From Gymnogyps californianus (lineage: Eukaryota; Chordata; Aves; Accipitriformes; Cathartidae): 64,000 nt of DNA. The DNA is taken from positions 14,495,522-14,559,521 of the forward strand of contig NC_059477.1 of assembly GCF_018139145.2 (NCBI RefSeq), read 5' to 3'. The notes under the pieces are model-generated. The model had not been told where the DNA came from. It saw only the letters and a list, made by a program, of their open reading frames with translations, and did not search any database. Both the position numbers and the translations under genes were made by a program. This document shows positions 1-13,100 of the stretch, piece after piece. Within the stretch, counting starts at the first letter, position 1, and the number at the start of each line of letters is the position of its first letter.

Positions 1-3000
1 GACTCTCAAAGTACCGCTAAATAATGTTCTACTTTCTGCCTTTGTTTGTGGCTCGCTCTGTCTCTGAGAGCTGTTACTTAGGAGAGGAGGGTGCTGCTAT
101 AAAAGCTTTGTAGCTGGGGGAGTACTTATTCTTGTATTACTTGGGACCTTGGGGCAGTGTCTAGATTTTGGCATGCTTTCTGTGCACAGTGGTAGTTAGA
201 CACTGTTCTAAGTAACTGATTTCATACCTTGAGCTTGTGAAAACACCTCTGTGTGTTTATCCCACGAGATCCTACGTGAAAAATGCTGCAGCCTGGAATC
301 TGGCTCACACCAGCAGCAGACTTCCTTCTCTTTCCAGTGGTGGAAGAATGAACCTGGTGAAAACAATGGGCTAACAGAAGACAGCTAACGCTTCTAAATG
401 CAGGAATTGCTATAGTACTTTTTTTTTGGTGGATGTAGAACACTTTTTTTCTTTAAACTTAACTTACAAAGCTCCAGGTCAGGTTCAGGCTTTAAACCTG
501 TGCATGTCTTTGGCACTAGCAACAGCAACCACCAGCAGCTGCTTCGGGCCATGGACGTTAGGAGCTCTTTATCACTTCTGCTTGCATCAAACTTCCTAAC
601 TGGAAAAGATGCAGGCGGTCTGTGGTCCAGAAGTGGTATGCAGACTGTAATCTGGAAATGACACATTTATCATTACAGCTCTCATGAATGAGGCCTGAAG
701 GTCTTGTGCTTCATCCCTGGCGTGTCTCTCACGTGTTTTGAGCTAAGTTCCTCGTTTGGCTCTGGACTCGGCCTGAGAGTTGCTGCTCTAAAACACTTGC
801 TTACAACTATCCTCAGAAGCCACATGGTGTCACTAAAACAGTACTTACGCAGCTGGCTGGGAATTTGCAGTCTGAAACTAGAGTTGAAGTCCCTTCGAGG
901 GAAGGAAGACAGCACCTTTAATTAAAAACAGAACACTGTATGAGCTTTAATGTGCCAGATGTGGCTTTTTCTGTCGTATCAACTGGGTGAGCAACGGTTG
1001 AAAAAAATTATGAGCTCTCCCCACTCTCTCTCTGGCTCTAGTTTTTGGAGTGTGGCTCTAAGTTCTCACCGCTCCTCTTCCTTTTCCTCCCCGCTGGTGT
1101 TTCCTTCTCTCTGAGCTCTTCTGTGGTCACTGTATGTTAGGCTCCCTCCTGGCTGGAGCTGGCAGAAAGCAGCGTGCTGGTGCTTGGGCTTGTGAGTGCA
1201 TGTGACTTAGCCCATGGGGAAAGCCTGCTACCTGGCTGTGCTCGGCCCTCGCAAGAGGCTGCAGCTTGCAATACTGAGAGCCTTAGCAGCTTGTGTTGTT
1301 GCCATAGTAGGAACATGCTCAAAAAGCCTGCTTAAATAGCACAGAATAAAGCCCAGTGTAGTACAGAATAAAGCCTAGTGCAGCAACCTACACACTTTTA
1401 AGAAGGGGACTTTGCTCCAGGCCTTGCTTTGACGACAGGAAAAGTTTTGTACTTTTAAAACAAATCAGTTTAATTGCATCTCTTCCTAATTGTTTAGCAG
1501 CTTTCATTGTCTGTTTTCCCATTGCTGCTGTTACAGCCCATAGCCTTCCTGTGAGAGCAGGCATGTGCGAGAAGAGACCAGGCCTGGCTTCTTTTGCTGT
1601 GTTGCTGTTGCACAGCAGCTGTATGCAAACCCGAAGGAGTATGTTTGAAGGCTGAAGCAATGCTACTGCCCATAAGTAAATACTTGTGGAGAAAAGCGTG
1701 AGATGACACTGGCAGCTCAGGGAAGTGCCTTGCCCCTGACCTGCAGAGCTGAGCTCTTGGTGGCCCCTCCCCAGCTCAGCAAGTGGCACCCCCTCAAGGG
1801 GACACCCTCTCCTCTGACTGCTACTGGGGTGTGGGCACTCCTTTAGATTCAGAAGACCAGACCCAGGAATATTGCAGTTAGGCCACCACCACAAGCACGT
1901 TAGTTCTGGTTGCTTTTTAAGCTACAGTGTTTAGGGGCAGGCACCAACCGTGAGAACATAACTCAGCTGAAACCTACAGCCTGTTCCTGCTGGGCAGTGC
2001 TAACACCCACCCGCACCAGGCAGGGAGCAGTGCCTTCTGTTGTCCCAGGTTGGGCTTCACAGCTTTTTTATATTCCCATCACACTTAGCTTCAGGGAGAT
2101 GTCGGGAGTGAGCAGGACAGAAGTAGCAGAGGCGTAATTGCCCGGTGAGTGAGCGCATAGAGAGCAGCCCTCTGCAATGACACCTGCAAACTCTGGTGTC
2201 CCAGGTGAGCTTCTGCTCTAGTATGACATGATGCATGGTAATGCTTCAGCGGCTGTTTGGCAATTACACTAACACCCTGCCCAAGCACTTTCTGTCATCC
2301 TATTCATCCCAGCACTAGAGAAGTCAGTGTGATTCTCCTTTGGGTGGTTCCATTGCATTGGTCCTGTTTTGTAACGGATGATGTGAACTCATCTGTAGGG
2401 AGGATGTGTTTGGGCATGGGTCCCTGAGTAGTGGGGCAATGCATAAACAGTCTCTTGAGAAATACAATACTCACCCTAGGGAGAGGATCTAAGTCACAGG
2501 GAAGTGACCAGATAAGACATGAACATGCTGTGAGATTGTGAAACCACCCCTGAAACATGCCATTCTGCAAGGGAACAAACTTCCAAAATGTCATTGCAAC
2601 TAAAGTCATTTTTGATTAATATTAAGACACGGAGTATGAAATTCAGCTCTGTATCTTCTGGACAAAGAGCTTTAAGGTGCAGCAGTGTCAGAAGAATCAG
2701 GTTTACCAGCTGACCTACTGACTGCACAGGGATCTGTGCTACCCCATTCTTTTCAGTGCAAAATTCAAGCCAAACTGCATTTTTATATCATGGACTAACC
2801 CCTGTTTGGGATTCTCCCTCATTACTGACATGTAGATTTTTCTGAGCAAGTATGTGAATGGCATTATGAAAACGCTCAGTTGTGAAAACCACAAAATCCC
2901 AGCCATAATGAGCTGACCTTCCTGCTTCCCCTTGATTTCACTGGAGGTGTGTTTACCTCAGCGCTGAATTTGTTCTTCTGGCTTTCATCCCAGTGTTTGG

Positions 3001-3589
3001 ATCCAGCCTTGCAGATTACATAATCGGGTTGCGATCCTTGCAGTGTTTGCTGCCTTCCGTTCTGCTCTGTTATTAACATCAGTAGTACATGGTTTACAGG
3101 AATGCTTAAAAGTGAGAAAGACAGCATATTTAAACTGTGAAAGGGAAAAGTCTTTCACACATTATTAAGCAACGGAACTAATTGCCACCAGAATGGATAC
3201 TGGAAAGCAGGTTTCAAAATATCAGAAGTGGAAGAGAAACTGTTTTTCAGGACTTACTTAACCTCTCACTAATCTAATTCTACTTAATTAAGATTAAAAA
3301 AGCCTTCCCTTTGGGGAAAATATCTCCTGAATGAATACTTACAGCAGGCCACAGATCATGAGAGGACACCATAGTCTGCTTAAAATATGCCTTTTCCCAT
3401 ATTCCTGTCTAGCTACCGTTTGCCACTAAATTAGTGTAAATGGAACATCCTGCTCAAAAAAGAGACTTTGTAGAGTTTTTTAAAGCATGTTTATGTGACT
3501 GCACATAAATGTTTGTGTAAAAAGGGAGTTATGACAGTTTATACCACAAAGGTTACAGTAAGAAAAAGCACTTCTTTATGACAATTCAC
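1..3589. other. Downstream flank of CREB1, no gene recognised
   Basis: No ORF here has recognisable homology and none is long. In mammals METTL21A lies convergent to CREB1 on this side. I looked for its methyltransferase exons on the plus strand and did not see them, so they lie outside the window or only untranslated sequence is present. A 22-bp tandem duplication at 1341-1384 is the only structured element noted. Confidence 0.6.
1341..1384 (+). repeat. 22-bp tandem duplication carrying AATAAA
   Basis: The unit ACAGAATAAAGCCCAGTG plus four bases is repeated once with four differences. Each copy has AATAAA on the plus strand. No transcript can be assigned to it. Confidence 0.75.
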
Positions 3590-3606
3590 AAATTCACAAG
3601 AATCAC

Positions 3607-3612
3607 TTTAAT
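3607..3612 (-). terminator. Candidate distal polyadenylation signal (ATTAAA)
   Basis: On the minus strand ATTAAA is followed within about 30 bases by a GT-rich stretch (TTCTTGTGAATTTGTG), the usual downstream element. It would end the CREB1 transcript near 3590. Several proximal AATAAA motifs compete, so alternative polyadenylation is likely. No transcript evidence is available. Confidence 0.35.
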
Positions 3613-6595
3613 ATACAAAGCAATTACTACCATTCTGAAACACAAAGCAGCTAATATGTACATAGTGTTAATAAAATGCATTATAACCCAGTACAATTTT
3701 TTTAAAAAACACAGATAAAGCACAAAAAATTAAGTAAAAAAAAAAAAACACAACAGGGATGTTTCTAGATTTTTGGGGAGATGTAAATAAGAATTTATTT
3801 TCCCCCAATAATGGATTTTCATTTATTCTTTTAACTTCCACAAGAGTTGAGCTCAAATACCCTGTTCTGTGCTGACATGGTTTGGGTAAAGAATCAGAAA
3901 TGCAGATGAGGTGAACTTACTCTTTCCAGCTTACATTACAAAGGAGAATAATAACCCTCGCTCTGGAAGCTTCCCTGAAAAACTTTGTTCCAAAACAATT
4001 TCAAATTGTAAATCCAGAGTAGAAACAACTCATTTTTGAAGTGACCAACCAATCTGCGGATAAGTCTGTGGAAGGGTTGGCTGCCAACTAGCACCTCTTC
4101 TTGCCCTGTTCCCCATCCCATCCCTAGAAGTCCATATAAGCAGCACAGTTTCAAATCTCATACAATGTTGAAGCTCTAGAACTTTTTAAAATTAATGTTT
4201 TAATATAAATAAATGTCATTACACACACAAAAAATGGAGTGGCACCTGGATAAAACACAACTTGTGGAGAGCATCCAAACATCCTCAGTTCTTAAGAGTG
4301 GCCATTTCCAGATAACTAACTGGCTCAAGGCCTTCCTTCCCCATGCTCTCACTCAGCTATCCCCTAATTTAGAGAAATACATAGCTGAGGCTGAGACCGA
4401 GTGAACTGACTGCTCCCAAGTCATGAGTACAGTAAGTGCACCATGAAGTGCGCCAACCGTGGATCATTACAGCCTGTCCCTGGCCCTTTCCCTGCCAGCA
4501 CACAGCTCCTGAGGACAGCTGGTTTCTCCTGCCTCTCGCTGGTGAACGCGAGACCTGAACTCACCACTTAGACAGCAAGTCACAAACTGCATCTGCAGTA
4601 CCAGAACGCAAACAGGTCACTGTCTTCAATTTGTGCTACGCAAACTAGCCCAAGCAAGTTTCTTTGAGGGCCAGAGCTTAAATACATTTAAAAAACACAT
4701 TCCAAGGCAAAACACTTGAAATGCAAATCCTCTTTACCAACTGGATCTAGTCCCTTTTCCCCAAAGATGTACAGATTTAAGCCATATCCATCCACAGACC
4801 TGAACCTGTCACAAGCACACAGTAGATAGGATTTCAGCACCCTGTTTCTTTTCATCAGTCTGGCTCCTCCCAGACCAACTGAGCTTCGTGATACATTCAG
4901 GTTTCGGCACTGAAATCACTGCACTGCAAAATCAGTGTCTTTTACAGCTAGCAAATTCAAAAGCTCAGGGAAACGAGTTCCCAGGCACAGTACAGAGAAC
5001 TATCAATGTACTGTATGCTTTTAAAACCTGCTCACAGTGACAGATTTCAGGGTTATAACTAAATTATCATTGTTCCTGCAAAAGAAAGGTGGTTGTGCTT
5101 TTTTTTATCTTTTGAAGCAGGGTGACACATGGTCAATGTACCTTTACTTCCTGGTGTCAAAGAATTGGAAAGCCTTTTGATTTATTTTCTTGGAATGCAG
5201 CTTGTAAAATCTGCAGCCAAATCTCAAATTAAGAAAAGGGGAATAAAGTGGCTGAAAAATAGTTTAGCTTTCCTTCCAAATTAACCTCCCTTTCCCACTT
5301 GGGATCACTGAACTAGTTCTATTCTAAAAATAATTTCACATCCATCCTGTACATACTGCTCTGAGACACCACACACTTAATTCTTTCCAGTCTTTAGTAC
5401 TGCCAGTTCAGATCTCCTGCCACTTTGAAGTAATGCCTGCTGGACGCCAGGTGCTAATCAGCAAGTTAGATTTCCAAAGGAGTCAACTGCTGCAGGGAGA
5501 GGAGTGAATTGTGTGCAGGCAGCAGGATTACAATTGTGCCAGGAAGCTTCTCAAGCAAATCCAATTGCTCTTAATTTTTTTTGTTCTGTGTTTTTTTTTT
5601 TTTTTTTAAAAAGTGCACATTTTAATTAAACATTTACAAAGAATATAGTGTAACAAAAATAAATACATGACCTTTTGGTTAGATCATTGGCAAATGTTAC
5701 ATCACTAACCAGCTTCAGGGTGAAAAAAACGACAATAAAAACAGAGTCTTAGAAAACCAATGAAATCCTCTACGAATTGTCATAGATTTGCAACCACTGA
5801 TATTGAACTTGCTTTGATGGGGAGACTTGTCTTTATTTTAACCCACAAAAAGCACTGGCTATCATAAATTAAGAAAATATAAAATAAAACAGCAGAGGCC
5901 AGTTTTTGCTAACAGATGACTACTTGCAGCTGCAGTCTACTGGAAGCCCAGATTTAAAAAAACCTGTAGTACAAATTTAGATCAGAAACTATCAGGGCTG
6001 TTTTTCCTTATTAAATCTAACTTTTTTTTTCCTGAGCCTCTTAATGATTCCAAACACCCCACCAATTTTCTGATCAACGTACAAATACCGGAGAAGACAG
6101 TGGTCTACAACGCAAATGCCAACTACAGAATAGCCAGAACGTACAGGTGTCTGTACAGTCCTGATGAGCATGACAGGCTAAAATTGTGCTTTCAGATGCA
6201 AGCAATGGTGCTGGCAACTACCTGATTCTGGTGAAATCGGTGCTTAAATAAAAATGCATCGCCACTACCTCAGGAGGAAAACAGAAGTCTTACCAGTGGT
6301 TCCTTTAGAAAATAACACCTTAACAACCTTTCCAATTGTTTTGCCTTTGATATATAGCTGCCAAAGAGAAAAAGCACAAAAGTGAATTATTCTGGGGGGT
6401 GGTGGTTGTTGTAAAACAACTGTTTACATAATTTCAAAAATCTCCATCAATAAAAAACAAAAACAAACCTCACAAAAGCCATGAAAGATGAAATAAAATT
6501 CTTGAAAATGGATAACTGAGAAACAGCACAAAACAAATCAGTAATAAGCGCTAGAATAATGCATCCCAGAACTACTGGGGCGGGGGGGAAGCTTT

Positions 6596-6634
6596 CACAC
6601 ACGCGCACACATCCACACACACCCAGACACACAG
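6596..6634. repeat. CA/TG microsatellite, interrupted
   Basis: Interrupted CACACA runs on plus give a GU-rich tract on the presumed CREB1 3' UTR transcript. Confidence 0.8.
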
Positions 6635-6717
6635 AAAAGTAAAAATTTTTTCTGACTTCCATATACTATAATACTCAGCATTCCTGACTTAAAAGCTCTC
6701 AGAGCTGTAGATTATAT

Positions 6718-6760
6718 ACTGTGTGTATATATATATATGTACATATATTATACATATGTA
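6718..6760. repeat. TG/TA microsatellite
   Basis: A TGTGTG start passes into alternating TATATA with ATGTACATAT palindromic parts. It lies within the presumed CREB1 3' UTR. Confidence 0.8.
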
Positions 6761-8458
6761 TTTTCCAAGAATATCTAAATTAAAAGAGCACCTCTGACAA
6801 TATCTTAACTGCCTGATTGGTGCTGTTGTTTTGCAAAATAATGACGTTACAAAAATTATATTTCAAATCAATTCTTGTTTATTATGAACATAATGGATCT
6901 AGCCCTTTCTAACCCTCTCTTCAGGTAAAACAGGCTATCAATTCTTGAAAACTCACAACCGTGAGATATAAAACTAACCCTCCCTGCCCCCTGCCAGCAT
7001 AATTTCTGTCCTACTTCCAAATGGCCTTAGTTTATAGAAGCTGATTACCCCAACCTCACTACTTGGTAAATTACATATGAATGGATTCCTGTGTCATATT
7101 CTTTCCCTTTTTGGGTCAATACGAATAGTAAAGCATGTATGGGTAACCCTAGCCAGCCCTGTACTTGGTCTAATACATTTTTTATTATTGTAATTTAAAA
7201 TTTCCTTTAAATAAATTCCAGTCCCTAAATCCTCAGTGCAGCATAAATAAAAATAAAGATTCTTGCAGATCCCTACGTAGTTTAAAATAATGTTCTTTTT
7301 CTTAGTGAAACGTTAGTCGCTAATGAGGTCTAGACTAATAACACTACAGACTACTCGCAGACCACGCACAGACAAGCTGGTAACACAGTTCTCCTCTCAC
7401 TGCCGCACAAATTTGCACCAACCCTGTATTAGAAGAACTCCATCCGGGTACTGGCTTAGGCTCCCTGGTCCATTCAACTCCCAGGCTTTGTGCCGAGTGA
7501 CTATCAGCAAGCGCTAGACAGTGCTCATTACCCACTAGGAACAGCTCTCAGATCATGGCTAGCCTTATTCAGGTTCACTGCAAAAACTCAAGTTTTTGCA
7601 AACAGATGGTTCTACAAAAGAAACAGCCTTAATGTAGGCATGTACAGCCTTTTCCGTGTTTCTCAAAGCTGGAGGAACCATTCCATGTAACTGTGTAAAT
7701 TAGGCCATCATGAGTTTCATGTTTTACAAGAATGGCTCCTGCGTTATCAACATTTCTACTTCAGTGCTAGTTCTGAAAAACTGGTAACTGTTATATGTAT
7801 TTGTATTCTCTGACTTTAAGAATCAGACAATTTTTATAAAAGCATTACTGAGAATTTAGGGTCTTCTTTAAATTTGCATTGCTAAACTAATAAATTCATC
7901 TTCCATTAAATAAAAACATGAAAATCAATTCTCTATGGCAGATAAAAATAGACCATTTATAAACCCTCTCTAAACTTGTGAAAATGAATTCTTTCATAAT
8001 TCTGATACTTATGTCCTCTTCTTGAAATACAAACGTAATTTGAAATTATTGATAACTCTAGATTCAACAATAATGCTGTAAGTTTAACCCTGCTCCTTTT
8101 AAAGTCTCTTGGAAACTGAATGCCCTCTCAAATGAGAAAACTAGAACTTTTAACACTGCTTAGCTGTTGAGACTCAACTGCCCAGAGTCTTCCAAATGTT
8201 CTTCTTACAATGTCACATTGATTGTATAACCTTTTAGAAGCTCGTGTTTGAAATTTATCTTAAAAACAGACAGAGTGAATGGGAAAAAAGTATTAGCTAA
8301 TACTTTGCTAGGCAAGGCATTAGTACAGACCAGAGTCTTATTCATATGTCTCTATACATAAAAGTTTGACCAGAAGCCCAAAGTAAACTTACTCCATCAA
8401 ATGACCCAAGTTAATCTATCACGAGACTGGCTTCAGAGGGCCAGTAAACAAACTGCAC

Positions 8459-8536
8459 ATGATTCTTTTTGACACATTCTTTTTGACGACTTCTTGACAT
8501 TCTTTTTTGGTTCTTTTTGAGCATGATTCTTTTGAA
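8459..8536. repeat. Degenerate TTCTTTTTGA repeats
   Basis: Five or six copies of a unit like ATTCTTTTTGA follow each other (plus strand), the outer two both preceded by CATG. On the CREB1 transcript they read TCAAAAAGAAT. They lie inside the presumed 3' UTR. Confidence 0.7.
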
Positions 8537-9957
8537 GTCCTAATGCTTAGTACAGAGTTATTTTTAAACATGAACTACCTTTTTAACAATGTAAATCTGG
8601 GAAAGATCACATTTCCTCAGTGCACACAAAAAATCTGGTCTTGCAAACATCTGAGGCACATGAGTAATTTTACTCACAGGAATAAATTACTCAGTAAATC
8701 TGACCCTTTACATGAAAAAATCTTCTGAATACATTAAGAATTTAGCTAGCCTGGCCAGGTTCAAATAATTAATATTGTCCCTTGTGAAGCAGAAGTTGGA
8801 ATATTTGTGTTTGAAGTCCTCTTCAATATTTGAGGTTGTCCTGGTATTTGTCATACTGCAATTTAATTTATGCATGGAAGGCAGCCTCAAAGTTTGAAAA
8901 AGAATCTAGCAAACCAGGCTGATGTTTCCATTGAGTACAATAATTTCCATTACATAAGACAGCGGTAGGGAAATAGAAATAAACTCATTGCTTGAGAGGA
9001 CTTGGGACGCAGACTATACTGTCATCAGGGAGTATGTACGTGGAGTTGGCCATGCTTCAACTACTTAGCTGTTCTGCATACAAATAGGTAGTGCTTTCAT
9101 GTGTTACCCTTGCTTACTATGTAACTGTTTTCAAAATGTCACTATTGTACCTTTTTTATTCTGAATTCCTTTCCCATCCAAATATCATTTCCCAACCAAT
9201 ATCCTATGAAGCTGGTGTTTGCTTTTTGTGCATTCAGAATGCTGAACACACTTGCACATATAAGCTTCAAGAAGCAACAACTGACCAGTGAAGCTCATTT
9301 CAATGCATTTGTTTCTGAGGTATGGAGAAGTTTCTACTAGTCCAGGAGGGCTTAATACAGATTACAAATCAAAACCTCTCCTGGGCTAGTTTGAAAAAGT
9401 ATCTTATCTCCACACCAAGAACGTGACTGTGAAGCGCTTTTCATTTGGCATGCCGCTTAGCCGTGTATCTTTATAGTTCATAATGAATATGTGAAACCAA
9501 TTTGGCAACCATTGCTTCTTCATTGCACCATGCATGCTCCACGTATGTGGCCCACAGTTCTCTGGACCAAGAGGCTGGGGTGGTTCCGTCTCTAAGGCAA
9601 TGGAAAGAGCTCAGCACAAATTCTTGAAATCATTACAAAAGGACCCTCCCCACAGTAACTTCCCAAGTGACCACTGTTACTCCTTGAAGAGGATGGGGAG
9701 ACGAGAAAGAAGCCTGTTCTTCTTCACACTGAGACTGATGATGAAAATAATCTTGTAGGGGGAGAAGTGGAGGCAAGTACTTGAACATTCACAGTTTGAT
9801 GCAAAGCACAGATGAAGTATATTCTGTAGTTGCTTCAGGCAGTTTTGCGCATAGAAAAAAAGAAATGTTTAGAAAATAAAAAGTTTACTTTGTCTTTCTG
9901 GGTACAGCCAGAACCAGTCTCTATCCCACCTGGACAAGTGAAAATGGGAATCCAAAA

Positions 9958-10102
9958 TTAATCTGATTTGTGGCAGTAAAGGTCCTTAAGTGCTTTCAAC
10001 TCCTCAATCAGTGTCTTGTTTTGGTTTTCAAGCACAGCCACTCGATTTTCTAGACATTTCACATACTCCTTTTTCTTCCTGCGACATTCACGTGCTGCCT
10101 CT
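9958..10102 (-). CDS. CREB1: CREB1 exon 8: basic region and leucine zipper, stop codon
   Basis: The coding part is 145 nt. It completes the Arg codon, then reads EAARECRRKKKEYVK, the core DNA-contacting basic region, followed by a zipper with leucines every seventh residue (297, 304, 311, 318), and ends CHKSD with TAA at 9960-9958. The acceptor is TTTGCAG after a T-run. The exon continues as the long 3' UTR. Confidence 0.97.
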
Positions 10103-13100
10103 CTGCAAAGCAAAAAAGGCCATTCAAATCCAGAACGATCACTTGCAGACATGGGCTACTTAACTGTTCAGGTCAAACCTTTATCTAGTACTGCCATTTT
10201 TAGAATATGGAGGTATTGTTAAGATATGCAAGTTAGGAAAAAATGCTGAGTTCATAACAATTGCTCCTCAAAAATCACACACACTCAAGATCTACAGATC
10301 ATTTCAACATGCAGATCCCAGTAAGTCAGCACCAATAAAATTCTGCTTCTGTGAGAAAAGGATCCTACTCAATGACAAAATTCTGCTTGCAGGATTTACA
10401 TTACAGCCTTTAGGCTGAGTTGAATGCTGCTGCAATAATTTCACTGATTTTATTATAATAAATAGATGAGTAATAAAAACATGGATAAGACCAATGTTAA
10501 TCTATTAATCTCTTTATAGTCTCAACTACTCCCTTTGCTGCAGTCCAACCAAATACTAATGGTCAGGATGTTCAACGGGTGCAAAAAAAGCTGTATTTAG
10601 AGCATTTATATATTTGCTTGAGCAATACTTTCATTTTATTAATAATGTCTGCATCACTGCAATGATAATATAAACGACCAAAATCATCAAAACAGTCACT
10701 AGCAACCATATCATTCTTTAGTCCTTGCCTGCTGTGCCAAGAACATGGCAGTGTTAATGTGCTGAAGCAGATCTTGAGACAGTCAAGCTTTTAAGGCTTG
10801 CTTGTAAAGACTGAGCTGCCTGTAGGTGACTTGGTAACATACTAAGAACACCAATGAAAAATACCTGAAAGGTGTTAATGTGCTGCTGAGCATCTGAAGG
10901 CAGTAACACCAAGGCAGAAGCTATCCTGCACAGCAACAGTAATGGTACCAATGTGCAAAGTAAGCACAGGCTTAATGCCACAGGTGGGTGGGAGTCCAGG
11001 CAGAGGGCTCTCCTCCTGCAATGCAGCTCGTCAAAGGAGCACACTGCAGATACATGTAAATGTACATGCTTGTTTGCCCTGAACCCTTAGGTGCAAAGCC
11101 GAGTAGCTCCAAAAGGAGAGTCTGAGTGTCCCTTCATTGCAAATACTACATGGATTGGTGATACAGTAAATGTTCTGGGAAATGAGAGGACAAAATTGAA
11201 CCCAGTTCTTCCGCTTGTTAGACAAATAATAGTTGTAGTACTAGGTAAAAAAGAATGTCTGTTCCAGGACCTACCTGGTAAGAAGACTCTAAAAGTAATT
11301 TTTGAAATTCAGCTCCACAAAGAGACAGCATGAAGAAAACCTAGTTTGTAAGCCCTGAAAGGACTCAGGTATCCATTTGTCACTCCTACAAATACCATTT
11401 CACATGCTTGCAGCACTTCAGTGGGCCATGTGCAACATTTAGAATTTAAGCCATTTTGGGCTGTTACTTGTGTCACCAAAAGATTAAGTACTACTGGATC
11501 AGGAAGTCCCTCCCAGTGCAAACTACTAACATGTCTTCTTGGGTGACAACTTTTTCTTTCTTTTCGTGATTTTTGTGCCACCTTGGGTTGTATATTAAGC
11601 CACCTCAAGTCTGTGTGCATTAGTTATTCATTATGAACAGCTAGAGTTATACTGAATTACAAGAGAGCTTTTAAAATGTAAAAATTACACAGAAAATTTG
11701 CACAATAATATCTATGAATATTTACGCTATAATCCTCCAATAAGTACCACCTCACCATCTGCCTCTCTATATCCCTTTCCCCTGCTTTGCTATGGAGCCT
11801 AGATTTGCAAATATCTATTAAGCAGGCAGGCTAAAAGCGCCACATGCAACATGATACTGTTGCAAAAGCTGTCAGTTTAACTGAAGTGGGCGTAATTTCC
11901 CATTGTTTGTCTTGGCTTTCCCAAACTCAAAAGCTTTCTTTTACTGGAATAAGACTGCTGACTAAATGAGGGGATTCAGAATGCTAATTCAATTTTTCTC
12001 AAATGCAGAGCCTGAAAGGGTGACATCTACTATTCACTGATATCACAAAAATATATAAAAAGGGGAGATGGGTGATATTCTGTACAAAACCCTTTTAAAA
12101 AAGTGAACTCTGCTGTTCAGCATTATTTACTTTGTTAAAGCCCCTCAGATAAGCATTGGGTCTGCTCATGTAACTTTCTATTGTGTTCACAGCTCGACAA
12201 CCTACAGCAGATAAATGCACCTGTACAACATCACAGTTTTTTCAGGCTGACAGATGAAGTAAACAGTGCTTTCACGGGGCTTCCCCTCCTCACAGGGGAG
12301 GGAAACACTGCTGTTTTCCCAGTGTCACAGTGTAACATACAGGCTCAAATCTGTGGCCTGTGGATGGAGTTCAAGCTTGGTGTGATGGGTCAGCTCAGGC
12401 CCACCCCTTCCCTCTCCCACAGCAGCAGGCTTAAGAGGCATCACGCCCAACTTCTCTCTGCTGCTCCCTTCCTTCGTTGCCTCCACCAAGCCCAACCTCA
12501 GTAGGCTTGGCTGTTCCTCGTCACACACTAAATCCTACAGGGTCAAGTCTCCTCTCTCTCCCCCCCCCTCCCTGCTGCCACTACTGACTCCACAAGACTT
12601 CAAAAGGAGCAGCTGCTTGTTTAGCCTTTCCTTGAGTCTTTCTGCCTGCAGAGGATAAAACCCAAAGGGGCAAGCAGCTAAAGAGAACCAGTGAGACAGT
12701 CAAGAAAGCACTCGTGAAGAGTGCAGGTGGGCCAGCAGCAAGGAGAATGCATGCAGAAGGCTAAGGCAAAGAATCCAGGAAAGGAAACTACATGAATGTA
12801 TTAACTCAAAAAAATGAACTCGGTGTTTGTAAGAACATATCTGCAGTCATTCAAGTCTCTCACCAATGACTTTTCTCCTTATGGCAACAAACAAATTCGC
12901 ACACCTCACAGAATGAGTCTGGCACCTTTACTTAAGGTTTCATAGTCACAATACATGGCATTAGCAGATGTGCTTCTTTGCTTTGCATCTCTAAATAAAG
13001 TCAAATTCTTCAGACAGCATTTCATAAAATGACTAAGACAGACCAGGATTCTTAGTGCTTAACTCTATAGTTCTATGCAGAGCTGAGTGGAAAAAAGTGA

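Larger units (their letters stand above)
3590..9957 (-). other. CREB1: CREB1 3' UTR (left end uncertain)
   Basis: The first several hundred bases after the stop match my memory of the mammalian CREB1 3' UTR closely, for example the block around 9780-9900 and the one around 9480-9530. The remainder is AT-rich without open frames. Possible AATAAA signals on the minus strand lie at 9155-9160, 7181-7186, 6878-6883, 5832-5837, 5181-5186 and 3794-3799. An ATTAAA at 3607-3612 is followed by a GT-rich tract, a reasonable distal end. A 6.4-kb 3' UTR would be similar to human. The first kilobase is sure; the left limit is inference. Confidence 0.55.

Noticed and set aside
1388..1894. 168-codon minus-strand ORF
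   Set aside because: The translation shows no known family, motif or consistent composition; an ORF of this length by chance is plausible in a 64-kb window.
1..3589. METTL21A exons expected from mammalian gene order
   Set aside because: No methyltransferase motif or matching exon could be read on the plus strand.
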